The notes: a model not told the origin generated them from the letters alone. 64,000 nt of DNA from Ischnura elegans (GCF_921293095.1 NC_060246.1:15022001-15086000), one strand, 5' to 3'. Counted from the first letter of the stretch, positions 33,454-45,284 are shown. Program-made: numbers and translations.

Positions 33454-33574
33454 TAAACGAGACTCAAGCCAGGTGACCAAATTAGTACTTATATAGTAAT
33501 AGCAGCAAGTGCGATAGCACGCAATGCCTTGGAAGGGATAGTATGACAAGTATTCTCTTAAATATGACGACCTT

Positions 33575-33805
33575 TGTTAGTTGTATATATATTCGGCGGC
33601 TTGCTGGATAGATTTTCTTCTGCAAAGGCATAGGAAAGACTCCAATAAACACTACTCACGGGATAATTAAGAAATTAAAGCAAACTTCTTCATTGGATTG
33701 GGATCACTATAAACTCAAACTAAAAAAATAGATAAATACCCGCCACGGAAGATCATTCATCGCATCAAAACAATATAACAAATTCTATTCTCCGATAGAT
33801 ATACT
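33575..33805. repeat. Dispersed repeat, array-free copy
   Basis: Matches the flanks of the 11-bp array: ATATTCGGCGGCTTGCTGG, TTCTGCA, CTCACGGGATAATTAAGAAA, TTCATTGGATTGGGAT and a CATCGCATCA block. No GC-rich minisatellite lies between the two halves, so this gives the pre-insertion state. Confidence 0.7.
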
Positions 33806-34689
33806 ATGTATTACGTCACTCATTTCTTATTCGCCAGATGTTGATTCGTAACTACGTCTTTTGAAATTAAAAGGACACAAAATTCACACAAAAAGACACA
33901 AAATATGGATATATGTAAAGCGTTACTCATTTTTATTGCGTAAAATATTGGTTCGTAACTAAGTCTATCGAACTTAAAACGGCACAAAATGTACATCACA
34001 AAAGTAAATGTAATAAATTTACAAGCAACTTAGCATCATTATTCTATGACCTCATTATTGATACAAAATTTCCGCGCATGAAATAAGTCGAGAATATAAA
34101 ATAAATTTCAATAATAAAGTATGGATTTAAAAAAAATAGAAAACGCTCACGGTAAAATATTAACCAGATTTCTAAGTAACGTTGCCTCCATCATTATAAT
34201 TATATAATTTTTGACGTGCCACGTATAATATATGCACATATAATACTTATCTCCTCGCAAATAAAACATATTACTATGATTAGTCCTGTTTCTATGAAGA
34301 AATTCCTGAATAGTTTTGTGTGTTGTGTGATGATGCATGGATGTAATTGTGGACACTAAGAACGATATGGATGACATAAGTAACCAAATTTAAACTTGCA
34401 GGAATTTAATTTTGGAGTATAAGTACAACAACAAGGTGGACCTAAAGAAAACTAACGGAGCAAATACCAAATGACGTCCAATTTGTAAAATAATTTATAA
34501 AAAAAATATGAAAATAAGAATGTATTTGATTTAACGCAATCACCGCCTAAAAAAGTGGAGGAAGCTAAAAATGACAGAACCGTTTTCATTACGATAGTAA
34601 CCAAAGCAAAGGTGTCCATGGGCCACAAAAAAATATCTAATCAAATTAATAAAGAGCATTGATGTACGATATATACGGGAGTATATACG

Positions 34690-35140
34690 CATATCCCAAC
34701 TGAAAGCACAATTCATCTGTCACTCACAAGGCAATATGTATAATGACAAAGAGTATTAAAGAAGAAATAAACTATTAAAAAAACAAATGACGATTGTGAA
34801 CTTCATACGTAAAAGTTTTTGCGGTCTGACTTATTTGCACTACGAACTATAGAAGGAAAAATGAAGAAATGTTTGAAAATGAAATTATGTTTGTAGTCAT
34901 GGCATCTACACCAAAACAACCTTTAAAAGAACACAGAAAGACCTACAGTCACAAGTCTTTGGAACCAGCAACGCTTCGCGAAAGACTAAAATCCAGTCGA
35001 TTAACTGTAAAGGTCAGCGTTTCTCTATCACAGAGGTGTAAGCAACCAAGTTAGAATCATTTGAATCATATTTTCAACCATATTTTGCAGAACATTGTGT
35101 TTTCTTTTCTTACTACGCAGACAATCAGAGGGGCAAGTCG
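34690..35140. repeat. Local duplication, copy 1
   Basis: Matches 35750-36190 in order: CAATTCATCTGTCACT, ACTATTAAAAAAACAAATGACG-like, CATACGTAAAAGT, GAAATGTTTGAAAAT, GCTTCGCGAAAGACTAAAAT, CAACCATATTTTGC and GAACATT. About 75% identical by eye. The small open frame at 34869-35054 is not preserved in the other copy. Confidence 0.7.
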
Positions 35141-35179
35141 TGTGGAATTACTTGAACTCAAGGAATACTTGAAGCAGAG

Positions 35180-35725
35180 CTCTGAAGAAATTAGGATTCG
35201 TAAAGCGTATTGTGGGAATATTTTCGGATGAGAAAGTAAAAGAAAGGTGCTATTTCGCACTCGTCCGACCGCACCTTGAATATGCAGCGATATAATATGG
35301 GATCCGGTGTAGAAAGTCTTAATCCGCGAACTGAATAAAATACAAAGGAAGGCTGCGCGTTTCGTCAAAAACTGCAACGAGCGTACAGACTGCGTTATTC
35401 AGATGTTAAGCGAATTAGGCTGGGAACAGCTGGAGACTCGGAGGCTGCGCACTAGGCTTAGATTGCTTGAACAATTGAGAATGGATATCTTTAAGAGCGA
35501 CACGGAGAACATAATATTAGAGCCACACTATATTTCCAGCTCCGATAGAATCGATAAATTAAGAGAGATGTTTTGCCGAACGGATAGATATGGGAATTCG
35601 TTTTTCTCACGAACCATTAAGGATTTTAATTAAGGCTAGTCTTAATTTCGCTACAGCATTTTCTTTGTTTGTGTAAAAGTTTGGTGTCCTAACACCCCCT
35701 GCCACACGCGTTTCTCATAACAAAA
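35180..35725 (+). pseudogene. Non-LTR retrotransposon 3' end (RT C-terminus and 3'UTR)
   Basis: Same family as 9905-10330, here on the plus strand and longer at the 3' end. It reads ALKKLGFVKRIVGIFSDEK, VKERCYFALVRPHLEYAAI, then (frameshifted) ELNKIQRKAARFVKNCNE. A clean frame at 35403-35633 follows, with LSELGWEQLETRRLRTRLRL, LEQLRMDIF and TDRYGNSFFSRTIKDFN before the stop. The conserved TIKDFN end and a following short 3'UTR with CCTAACACCCCCTGCCACAC mark the element's true 3' region. It is 5'-truncated, as is usual for LINEs, and dead. It lies between the two halves of a local duplication (34690, 35750). Confidence 0.9.
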
Positions 35726-35749
35726 GAAAGAGTAATAGTCCATTTTTAG

Positions 35750-36240
35750 CATAAAAACAGAGAAAATAATAGTTCAAGAGAAAGCAAAATTCACCTGTCA
35801 CTTACTCAGGCCCCATCTCTTCATTTAGAGTACTAAAGAAGAAATAATTCGTAGAAAAATAAAAAAATGACGATTGAGAATTCCATACGTAAAAGTGTTT
35901 GCGATAGAAATGAGAATCAAATCTAACAATGATTCAAAAAACGAAAGAAATATTTGAAAATACAGTTAAGTTTGGAGTCATGTCTACAGCAACAAGGTCG
36001 ACCTTCAAGAGAAGAAGAACCTAAACCAAGCAGTGTTTTCAATCGGCGAAGCTTTGCGAAAGACTAAAATTCACGTCAATAAATTTGAAGGTCAACGTCT
36101 CTCTTTCGTATAGGAATAAGCAGACAAGGTATCTTCATTCCATCGTACTCTCAACCATCTATTTTGCTGAACATTATGTTGACTTTTTTATTGCGGAGGC
36201 AATGAACTCCAAATCTGGAATTTGCGACGGAAGAATGCCC
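35750..36240. repeat. Local duplication, copy 2
   Basis: Partner of 34690-35140, beyond the LINE fragment. The duplication period is about 1.05 kb including the LINE. Confidence 0.7.
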
Positions 36241-37446
36241 GTTAGAATGACTTTGTAAAAATATAAAGTGACGGTAGGTGTCTTGCAGTGTTAATGAAAA
36301 CAGATGAATAGGTTGTTTGGGAGTTAAGCTTGTACATCTATAGCAAGGATCTCCCAATGACAAAGAATCTTTAACTTATTCGATAACAAAATGCATTCGG
36401 AAGAAGTAAAAGTTATGTTAGGAGCCTTCGCCATACTTTCAGACATTCAGTAGAGATAGACGCAAGATCTTATGAAAATGTATATCCGTTGCGAAGAAGG
36501 GAGTTCATTAAAGGCTAATGAGTAGGTTTTCAGTAAATGCCAACTAGACAAGACTATTTAAATTACTTTATCACGTTAACATTTCATCTAATAACAGCAG
36601 GCGAATCAATAAGTAGCATTGAGGCATAAACGTGTTAATTGTCAGCAAGGAAACAATCCACTGTCCCCAAATAATAACAACAGCGAAATGAATATGGTCA
36701 ATCCTTCACCAAGTGTAAACACACCCAGAATATCGCTCAAAAAGCCCATTCTTAAGACGCTAATATCCATGACGAATACTCAAGTATAGATCAAGTTTTA
36801 GAAGCCACTATGGTCTAAAATGATTTATTTTGAAACTAGTTAAATAAGTTAGGGAAGTTTAAAAACTCCGCCACCTCCATCTTGAGATCTACAGAAAAAA
36901 CCTAAACGCACACAGTTCTATCGATCTCATTTAGTAATTTTCCCTGTAATTGTTTCTAATAATTCCATTCACGGACGAACAAGACAAAGAAAAATAAAAT
37001 CTACAGTTCGTAGACTAAAGCATATAATCCCGTCCATGTAAAAAAACAATTGCTTCAATTTCAAGTAAATATTAACATACCAATGGCAACTTTTTGGCAC
37101 ATAACATAATGAAACATTGTGTAATTGTAGAAAAAATGAAATGTACTTACCATTTCTCCCCTCAGGATCTCTCTCCGACGTAATATAATTCCCAGAAATC
37201 CCACTCGTATAACTGACCAGCACTATTTTCACGCGGAAACAATTTACTGGAAATAATAACAAATAGACACATATTAACATAATGCTATCATAACGCACGA
37301 AAAAAGAGTACAGTATGCACAAGATCTGAATAATTATCTATTATCGAAGTAACGACAGGCTATTGTGAAGACGGAAAAGTTTATGTTGGAAATTAAAAAT
37401 TAGTGAGAATGATAGTTAATCCACTTAATTATTCAATTCTTATTAA
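36241..37446. other. No recognised feature
   Basis: AT-rich sequence with chance frames only. It ends at a good splice-acceptor-like sequence (TTATTAATTGCAG at about 37438-37450). Confidence 0.4.
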
Positions 37447-37893
37447 TTGCAGCAGTCGTGTGATTCAACGGTAAAGAAGAGAAAATTAGCGAAGAAAAAT
37501 GAAAAGTCTTTTGTCGGTTGCATTCAGACGAAATATTCGAATAACTACGATAAATTTAATCAATCACTACTGCTTACCGAAGACAAAAAGGAGAGAGACG
37601 TCTACTTTAAATATCAACGCGAAATATATTTTGTAATGAGTCAAGTGAGATCTCCTCATAATCTCTCGCGATTGAAAGCATCTAAGTGTAGCAGTCGGCG
37701 GTCAAATGGGGTAGCCTTGCGAGAATTCCATCACCTCGGTGACAAGCCCCATAAAACTCGGAATATTCTTGCGGCAATGGCTACGAAGACGAGAATGCTA
37801 GATCATAACAATTGCTTCCACCAAACGATGGGGGACGAATTCCTTCATGTAAGCTATTCTCAAAACCTCTTAAGAAATCACCGGAGGAGTTAG
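37447..37893 (+). CDS. Orphan 148-codon open frame, possible exon
   Basis: An open frame on the plus strand begins right after a splice-acceptor-like tract (TTAATTGCAG) and runs to a stop at 37891-37893. The protein is basic, with KKRKLAKKNEK near its start (nuclear-localisation-like), a SSRRSNG stretch in the middle and a His-rich C-terminal half. No known domain is recognisable. For this AT-rich window the length is above the usual chance frames, but that is the only support. It may be a remnant of a mobile element gene. A second small frame follows at 37949. Confidence 0.3.
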   Translation: MQQSCDSTVKKRKLAKKNEKSFVGCIQTKYSNNYDKFNQSLLLTEDKKERDVYFKYQREIYFVMSQVRSPHNLSRLKASKCSSRRSNGVALREFHHLGDKPHKTRNILAAMATKTRMLDHNNCFHQTMGDEFLHVSYSQNLLRNHRRS

Positions 37894-37948
37894 TTCGTAT
37901 GACCTTAGGGGAAAGCACTTCCTAAGGAATTCACATATTATCGCAATC

Positions 37949-38080
37949 ATGTCTAATCAATCAGAATCCGCCTTAGAGAAAATAAGATCGCAATATGACC
38001 AATGGATCGCTGCAACGGACAATTTACGAACATCTGATATGCGAGACATTCTGACGACATTACTGAAACTAGATCACTAG
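37949..38080 (+). pseudogene. Short open frame, possible coding remnant
   Basis: A 43-residue frame starts MSNQSESALEKIRSQYDQW and continues IAATDNLRTSDMRDILTTLL before a TAG. The composition (mixed, amphipathic, no AT-driven K/N/I/F bias) looks more like real coding sequence than most frames here. After the stop, downstream frames continue for a short way and then break. No family is recognised. Confidence 0.3.
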
Positions 38081-39494
38081 ACATCGCACTCAATTGATGA
38101 ACAATTTAGACGCATCTCCTTTCGAAATAGCAATCGAACATATGAAAGCGAATAAACGGTGAATGTAAGGGAAAAATTGGAAATCGAAAAAAGAAAATAT
38201 ATCCCCAGTAAAGTCCTATAGTTTGGCAGGAACAATGGAAACACAGTAATCACTGGCTAATATATCACAATTAGGCTACCTTCAAACCTTTGAGGTTCTT
38301 TGCATGGGGTAATAAAAACAATCAAAGGCGGGATAAACCACAATAAAGCAGAGAAATTCGCGAATTATTATAAGCACTTATAAAAGCAGATTCACCGATA
38401 TATTAAACACTAAAATGATATAGCAATGACATATGCAAAACACGGGGAAACTAAAAACTTATGAATGGCTTGCTTACTTACGTCTTAACTACACGGCGGT
38501 TAGCAGGTAACTGAGAAGGATAGGAACTCCGTGGATGCGATTCGTCACAGGAGTGAAGGACGTTTATGACGTCACGAAAATTTGAGTCTCATTTATTTCG
38601 TAAAAAAATAAAAATAGAGTATCAGTGTTTAGATAATAAGTACTAAAAATTTTAAATTAATTTTTAAATGTAATATTTTTTAATAAATTTATTTAGTATA
38701 AGTTGAAAAACTATTACGCCACTTTTTTATCAACGCCACCAAACACCAATTGGCTTTTGTTTTCCTGACGTAACGTCTGCTTTCCTTGTTATGCGGAACA
38801 AGTTCGGCTGTCTCAGTGTCTGGGCCCTTTCGACTCTCCGACGGTTTGTAAATGCTCTATTCAACTGTAAGCGTCTCCTCATCCCATTTTCGAATCCTCC
38901 CCACCTCCTGAGTTTCCTCCCCCACCCACAACTCAACAATCTTCTTAACCGTCATCACACCATATGACTCGTTATCTTACGTGTCATTTCAAACTGCTTG
39001 CACACTGCTATGGCGTAATATTTTCTACATCAACGGACAACTGTTTCTAACTCCATTGACGTCTGTATGACGACCCAATGGCTACACGCATGCAGAAACG
39101 TGATTATTTCACTTACACACAGAGTTTGCTGGAGAAATTTAAAAACAGTGAAATAACGTGTGCATGAGAGGTCAGAGTTGGAAGAAAACCTGGTGCAAAC
39201 AGCGGCTTGCTGGGACGACATTAACGTGATTTTCAGTATTTGGGAACGTGAGTAAAATATTATTATTAATGTGTATGATCATTATAATTGCCATTGTATA
39301 ATATGCATTTCATTGCTTGATTCGTCGTTGTTTGGCTAATATCCATCAAAATACAATAATATGGTCAACTGTTGGGATCTTATGATTCAATTTGCTGAAC
39401 TTTTTGACTTGACAACACATCACAAATATCTGGCCGCCCTGCGTTTTATCAGCGGGAAAATCGGTTTCCGTTCAAACGGTTTGTCTTTTTTAAC
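38081..39494. other. No recognised feature
   Basis: Mixed sequence with chance frames only. No terminal repeats or tandem arrays seen. Confidence 0.4.
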
Positions 39495-39680
39495 GCATAT
39501 TTAAACGGTACATTAACACGTACGAGTTAATGCGTGAATGCTTGGACGAATTTGGTCGATATGAACGGAACATTTACGAATGAGTGAAAGTAATTATGAC
39601 AGGTTCTATTTTCTGTAGTTGCATTCGCTTAAGTATTTTACACGGTGCATTTTCGTGTTCATTCAGGCGTTAAAAAACAT
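39495..39680. repeat. Copy related to the AGGYCTGTTCA MITE
   Basis: Shares TACATTAACACGTACGAG, GCGTGAATG, CGGAACAT, ACAGGTTCTATTTTC and CATTTTCGTGTT in the same order as 20795-21027. Its ends are decayed. Confidence 0.7.
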
Positions 39681-39911
39681 TAAGACGTTTAGTCGTAGTG
39701 GTTGATGTTCCGTGAAAACAGGATGTAATTGTCGGTCTCTTGTGTGTATTTTTACAGGCATAAATTCTTCACCGCTGTTTTTCCGGGAAATGATCCTAAG
39801 GTTCATCTGCTTTACTGCTTGCAGAGAATTGGGGGTATGGAATGAGCTGTTGAAGTGGTTTATCCTCTCCATGTTTACGTCTATCCATAGCAACCTTCCC
39901 TTTGAGGCAGC

Positions 39912-40091
39912 CAGGGGCGGATCCAGGATTTCTTTCTGGGAGGATTTTGGTCAGGGGGGGGCACAAGGATACCTCGTCATACAAAACGAACGAAATGATA
40001 ATGGGACCGTATTAAAAATCTAGCATATTTTTAAGGGTCTGGGGGAGGGGGGGTACGTGCCCCCGTGCCCCCCCCCCTGGATCCGCCTATG
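39912..40091. mobile_element. hAT-like MITE, 180 bp, with perfect 8-bp TSD
   Basis: GAGGCAGC flanks both ends (39904-39911, 40092-40099). The termini are CAGGGGCGGATCCAGG and the complement of CATAGGCGGATCCAGG. The internal block ATAATGGGACCGTATT recurs in the composite element at 62049-62589. Confidence 0.92.
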
Positions 40092-41693
40092 GAGGCAGCC
40101 ATTGAGAGATCGATGACATTATAATTATATTCGCGTAAATCCCCTCAAATACAGTTCTATGCCCCTCCGCAACAATTCAATGCCGCACTGTGAGCTGCTA
40201 TGTCAATGGTCATCCCTCGTAAATATTTCATAAACTTATCGAGTTGCATTGGATAGATTATCGATATTGTTTTTCACAATTCAGTCCCATAATATATTAC
40301 AAGTACGTGTGCATATCAACGCTTTTAAATGATTTAAATTTTTAAATGCTTTTTTCTCTCAATTAAATCAATTCTCGGATATACTACCTGTAAACGTAAA
40401 AAACGCAAGTGACCACGTAAAAAATGTGGTCACTTATTGACATTTTAGATTACCATTACTTTGTTTAATCATCTTATGAATATATTTCTAGCAATTGATG
40501 TAGATAACGATAATTCTATAAAATTTAATCCAGCTATCGGTTTCGTGCAAGGTCTAATACTTATATCTACTTCCAAAAACGTTTCTAATGCTGTATTTAT
40601 TCTTTGGTGTAATTTTACAGTGATGCTGTACCATTCGTTTTTCCTGGGCATTGATCCTGGTGTTCGTCTGAGCTGCTATCACGGATATGAGAAATAAGCA
40701 AGGAGAAAACATGGTGTTCACATTTGGTACGAGTATGCCATCGGAGCAGAAATTCGCGGGAAATAATTGTAAACACGTGAGTAAAAAAATGATATTTTCA
40801 TCTGAAATTGCAATCTACACAGGGGTGCCAACCCCCCCAACCCCATAGCAGTACTACAACTCACCCTCTCTGACGACGCAATCCTCCGAAAACAGATGCG
40901 ACCAACCACGGGTGTCGGTAACAGGGGTCATAACCCCCCAAAATTTATCTAAAACAATTTATTTTTATTGGTCCCACAATTTTTGTATCCTTGTAAAGAA
41001 GTAATGAGAGTATAGAGGGAGTTACTTGGCTATATTACGAACGCCAACATACTACGGTAGATCAGATAATAAAAATAAAATAAGAGTTATAGACTGCGTA
41101 GGACACATTGATTCAGAATGTCGGTTTTTCCACGATAGATAAGACGAGACTATAAAGGCAGCGTTAGGACTTACTTAGAAATAGGTTTAATTAACTTATA
41201 TTGTAGACTACTAACGTATTGTACTCCTTAATACATGCTTCTGAATATTATTATTATTTCTAACAGCATTCTTTGCACATTATTAAAATTAAAAGCGTGC
41301 TTATACGTGAATGCCCGCGGAGCAGAAATTTTTATATTTCACTTCCATGTTAATTCTTTTCATTCGCATGTTTCACTATTTGCTGAAATTAACAGGAATA
41401 TTCGTGATTATGTAAGTGAAAGAATTAGATTCCGTGTAGTTAAAAGTGAAACTGCAATTTTTATACGGGTTCCATCCCCTCCCTGTCTCCAAGACGACTG
41501 ATCGCCCTCCCAAACCTCACGACTAATGCCACAACAATAAAACAGATGCGAATCGCCTCCGTAGTTTTTAATTCGTGTTTCAATAGGCCTACTATTTGCA
41601 CATATGTGATATTAGTGTTCGTCTGGGCTGCTGCCAAAATCCAATTAAAGCCTAATTATTAAAATTTTAAATACTTTTTTCTCTCAAACCCGG
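40092..41693. other. No confident feature
   Basis: Contains a 10-bp-stem hairpin near 40399-40429 (AAGTGACCAC and GTGGTCACTT) and a C-rich stretch near 40805-40945. Otherwise AT-rich with chance frames. Confidence 0.4.
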
Positions 41694-42555
41694 GTGTACA
41701 TTAGGGCGGATCGGAAAAATCGATTTGTTTCAAATCCATCTGGCCCAATGAAAAAAAGTTGTGGGACCGATCAAAAATAAGGCCTGAAAAATTTGAGACC
41801 TCTAGGTGAACCCCTGACCCTCGCTCAAATGCAATTTAGGGGGGGATGGTCGAAATTCGAAAAATATGGTATTTTATGGTCATTTCCTATAGATTTTGCC
41901 GAGTTACTGCCCTCTTGGGCTAAAATTTCGTGCATTTTGATGTATCTGCCACCGTTTAGCCACAAAATGCCTAATTTGAGTCCGCGTCCGCGAAGAAAAT
42001 ATTCCAACGCCCACGCAGCGTCGCGGATACAAGAGCCGCAGGCCGATCCCCTCCCCTCCCCGCTCGCTTCTACCCCTCCCACGCCTCCAATACAGCAAAA
42101 TTCATCCTGCGTATGCTGCTAGGAGGTCGTTTATCTTGGATAATATAAATCGGAGGATGGTAGAAGGTAATAAAGGAAGCTTAGTGAGACGACTTGTCCC
42201 TTATTAGGCGCCTCGTCGGGGTTAAACAAATCGATGTTACCAACTTTTAGAGAAGTGATGAAATATTTTTAGATCCGAGAACGCAGGAAAGGAGCCTACG
42301 GTCCATGAAAAGGCCTCTCGAGTGGCTATAAAGGTGTGCGAACTATGGTGACGCTTCCCTTCCATTATGTGTGTGACTAAATGGATTTAGCGGTACAACA
42401 GGAAGTACTAAAACTTACGGAAAATGCGAATAGGCCAAAAGTAGGGTTTTTGCTTAAGTACAAACCTGAAGCCTTTTTTAAGAACATTTGAAATTATGCG
42501 ATATTTTTGCGTGTAAGTACAAGAAGGAGCATAATGTTCCCCCCAATGAAGAAGT

Positions 42556-43223
42556 ATGTTGAGAGACCAGCGGACGAAACTAAAGATGATGGCTGCTGGA
42601 TTGAGTCCTAAAGAAACTCGACAATTGAGGAAAAAAAGAGAATCGTCGGAGAGTGTTGAGTCGACATCGTCAATTCTTGTATGGGAAAATAGTATCAAAA
42701 ATTTTCTTCATCAATTCATCCGAAGAAAATTAAACTGTAGAGAAATCATCCGATTTTTATCCCTACGTTCCTCATCAAATAAAAATTCAGGGCTAAACTC
42801 AAACTGGAACTTCTGCGTGGAAAATGCGTCTGTCAAATGTGATAGAGGTATATGCAAGGACCAAGAAACAGCAATGATCGTCCCCGCAACTTTAGTTGAC
42901 GCAAAAATCATAACTTCGTAAGATACATCCAAGGTAGTGTGCAAGAATTACTTATGTATACAGAAAAAGATGCTAATTATTGTGAATACGAAAAGAGAGG
43001 TATCAAAGGGTGTCATCAAAGGGCTACAGTTTGATGGAGTGAAAGACTATACTTTTGTCTGATGAAAAAAGGCAAAAGGACTTATCAATCCAAGTTTAGA
43101 GGGGAATGTGTGATGTTAGTTGAAGAAACAGGGTCCCACTTTTGGGGGTTTGCCTCCCCCGTCGGAGGATTAGCAAAAGTTATAAAATCTGCGATTCTCG
43201 ATTCCTTTCCAAGTGAAAATTAG
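42556..43223 (+). pseudogene. Broken gene inside the long-arm element (transposon-protein family)
   Basis: The frame from 42556 runs to 42921 (starts MLRDQRTKLKMMAAG, ends PATLVDAKIITS). Past its stop, the same frame continues to about 43055 with KGVIKGLQFDGVKDYTF. A shift then gives 43062-43223: QSKFRGECVMLVEETGSHFW, GFASPVGGLAKVIKSAILD. By memory, uncharacterised transposon proteins of insects and cnidarians share this order: a ...LVDAGII block, GLYFDGRKDKTL, then ...EPGS.Y.GHVTP....K.I..SI. The invariant downstream GCDGT...NTG block is not found here, so the gene is 3'-truncated. Two frame breaks make it non-functional. The family link has not been checked. Confidence 0.55.
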
Positions 43224-43328
43224 ATACACAAAATTAAAAAGGATTTGAATGCGATGGTACCAAGTGAATACCGCCCAAAAAGGAGGTATCATCCCTATGC
43301 TACAAGCATAATTCCAACATCCCTTGCT

Positions 43329-43455
43329 ATGTGAGTAAACTCTTCTCGGGATTCCCACCGGGTTAATTTTTCCATAATGGCAAACGTTTCAAGCTCCGAC
43401 TCGGGGCTCATCATCAGGGATTAATTTCGATGAATCCCGAGAAGAGTTTACCCAC
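43329..43455. mobile_element. Palindromic mini-element, about 125 bp
   Basis: GTAAACTCTTCTCGGGATTC near the left end is inverted at the right end (GAATCCCGAGAAGAGTTTAC). The centre, read on the minus strand, contains CCTGATGATGAGCCCCGAGT followed by CGGAGCTTGAAACG. It interrupts the broken gene of the long-arm element, so it arrived after that element. Confidence 0.75.
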
Positions 43456-44578
43456 ATCATTCGCCGGGAAAGCATCAAATCATATTTCATCCCTTACAGA
43501 GGTCTATTTGCTAATTGCACTAAGTTGACTTACATTTGCGACATAAACATTGGGAGGGCAATATAAGGACCGAATTTGCGTTGTTGCAAGGATGCGTTTG
43601 GCGGCCGATCCGAGATTTTTTAAACGGCTGGATTTTAATATCAACTTTAAGGACTACTCGCTGATGACATATTGGAGAGAGACCACAGTAATAATTCCAA
43701 CCATCCGGCTATATCTGACCTTAGTGCTGTGGATTTTCAAAAATTTCTTGATGAACGTTCAAATTTGAAGTTAAATATTTCGTTTTATTATACATACTTA
43801 CGGACGAGAGATTCGTGAAGAACTTCACCAAAACTTTGTTGACAACAGCGAAAGACGAGGAATGAGAAATACAGATTTGAAAGAAGGTAATTGAGTAATT
43901 CATTCGTGATTGTTCCTCCACAGACGATGCTGAAACATTAAATATTAGTTAGACTAACGAATAAAGACACACTTGGTGTAAATTTTGGTGCATTTGGCGC
44001 GTGGGAGAGGCTTGTGGGGAGGGCACGCGAGCGGCTTTCGCACAAAATCCATTTAATCACATCTGTCGGACAATGCCGAAATTGGAGCGCATATCCGAAG
44101 TTCGCACACCGCCACCCAGCCACTCGAGAGGCCTTTCCATGGACCGTAGGCTCCTTTCCTGCGTTCTCGGATCTAAAAATATTTCATCAGTGGGAGGGGT
44201 AGAAGCGAGCGGAGAGGGGAGGGGATCGGCCTGCGGCTCTTGTATCCGCGACGCTGCGTGGGCGTTGGAATATTTTCTTCGCGGACGCGGACTCAAATTA
44301 GGCATTTTGTGGCTAAACGGTGGCAGATACATCAAAATGCACGAAATTTTAGCCCAAGAGGTCAGTAACTCGGCAAAATCTATAGGAAATGACCATAAAA
44401 TACCATATTTTTCGAATTTCGACCATCCCCCCCTAAATTGCATTTGAGCGAGGGTCAGGGGTTCACCTAGAGGTCTCAAATTTTTCAGGCCTTATTTTTG
44501 ATCGGTCCCACAACTTTTTTTCATTGGGCCAGATGGATTTGAAACAAATCGATTTTTCCGATCCGCCCTAGTGTACAT

Positions 44579-45188
44579 GGACAAAACCCTTCAACTGTAT
44601 CCTTATCTAAGCGTCTTCTTTCAAAAAAAAAAGTTTTCATCTTCTTTCTCGTCATTACTTACGCAGCTCCTTGTCAGAAAAATACGTTATTTTTAAAATC
44701 ATTCGTTTATCTGTAATAGCTTTCTCTCGTTGTAGGGGGTCTGCTCCCCCCAGACCCTCTTCTCCCCTCCGAAAAAGTCCTCTGATCTTTTCCGGTCACT
44801 CCGCCAGCTTTGACAATTATTGTTAGACGCTTAAGACGCTTTCCACAAGAAAGAAGCCATCTCGTAAGTTCCGATAATCGTTTGATACTTTCGCAATCAC
44901 CACAAGGTGCTTCCACAGGTACACCATCGAACTCACTTGACACTATATGCACCATGCGCTAATCCAGAGATTTCCAAATACGGATTGTTTTATTAATCCA
45001 CATTCACTATTCACCACGAAAGATTAACACCTTATAAAACTGTAAAACACTTCCTTCATGCTATCAGAACACTTTATATAATAATTTCTTCACTAGACAG
45101 AAAAGGCACACTCAGGAATAGAACTCAACACTCTCGTCACACGGTTACCGAGCAACTGAACGATATTCAGAGTCGCTTCGCATAGTCG
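44579..45188. other. No recognised feature
   Basis: An open frame on the minus strand (44707-44955) has no recognisable domain. Nothing else is seen. Confidence 0.4.
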
Positions 45189-45284
45189 ATGCGATATTTT
45201 TTCTCCACCCTCAACTCTGAATTGCGTCATGCCGAAGGCCTAAAGACGAACGATCCATTCCTACGGTTCGTACGTGACCACAGT

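Larger units (their letters stand above)
41702..44570. mobile_element. 2.87-kb DNA transposon with arms of about 500 bp and perfect 8-bp TSD
   Basis: GTGTACAT flanks both ends (41694-41701, 44571-44578). The termini are TAGGGCGGATCGG. The inverted arms pair nearly perfectly over 41702 to about 42085 and about 44190-44570. They resume at about 42253-42350 with about 44090-44187. The left arm carries about 165 bp that the right arm lacks. Between the arms is a broken coding region (42556-43223) and a small palindromic MITE (43329-43455). The 8-bp duplication and TAGGG start fit hAT or P-like classes. Such long arms are unusual for either. Confidence 0.9.

Noticed and set aside
41793-44479. Matching open frames of 85-148 codons in 41793-42122 and 44001-44479
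   Set aside because: They are the same sequence read in the two inverted arms of one transposon, open by composition. The mirror images are not independent genes.
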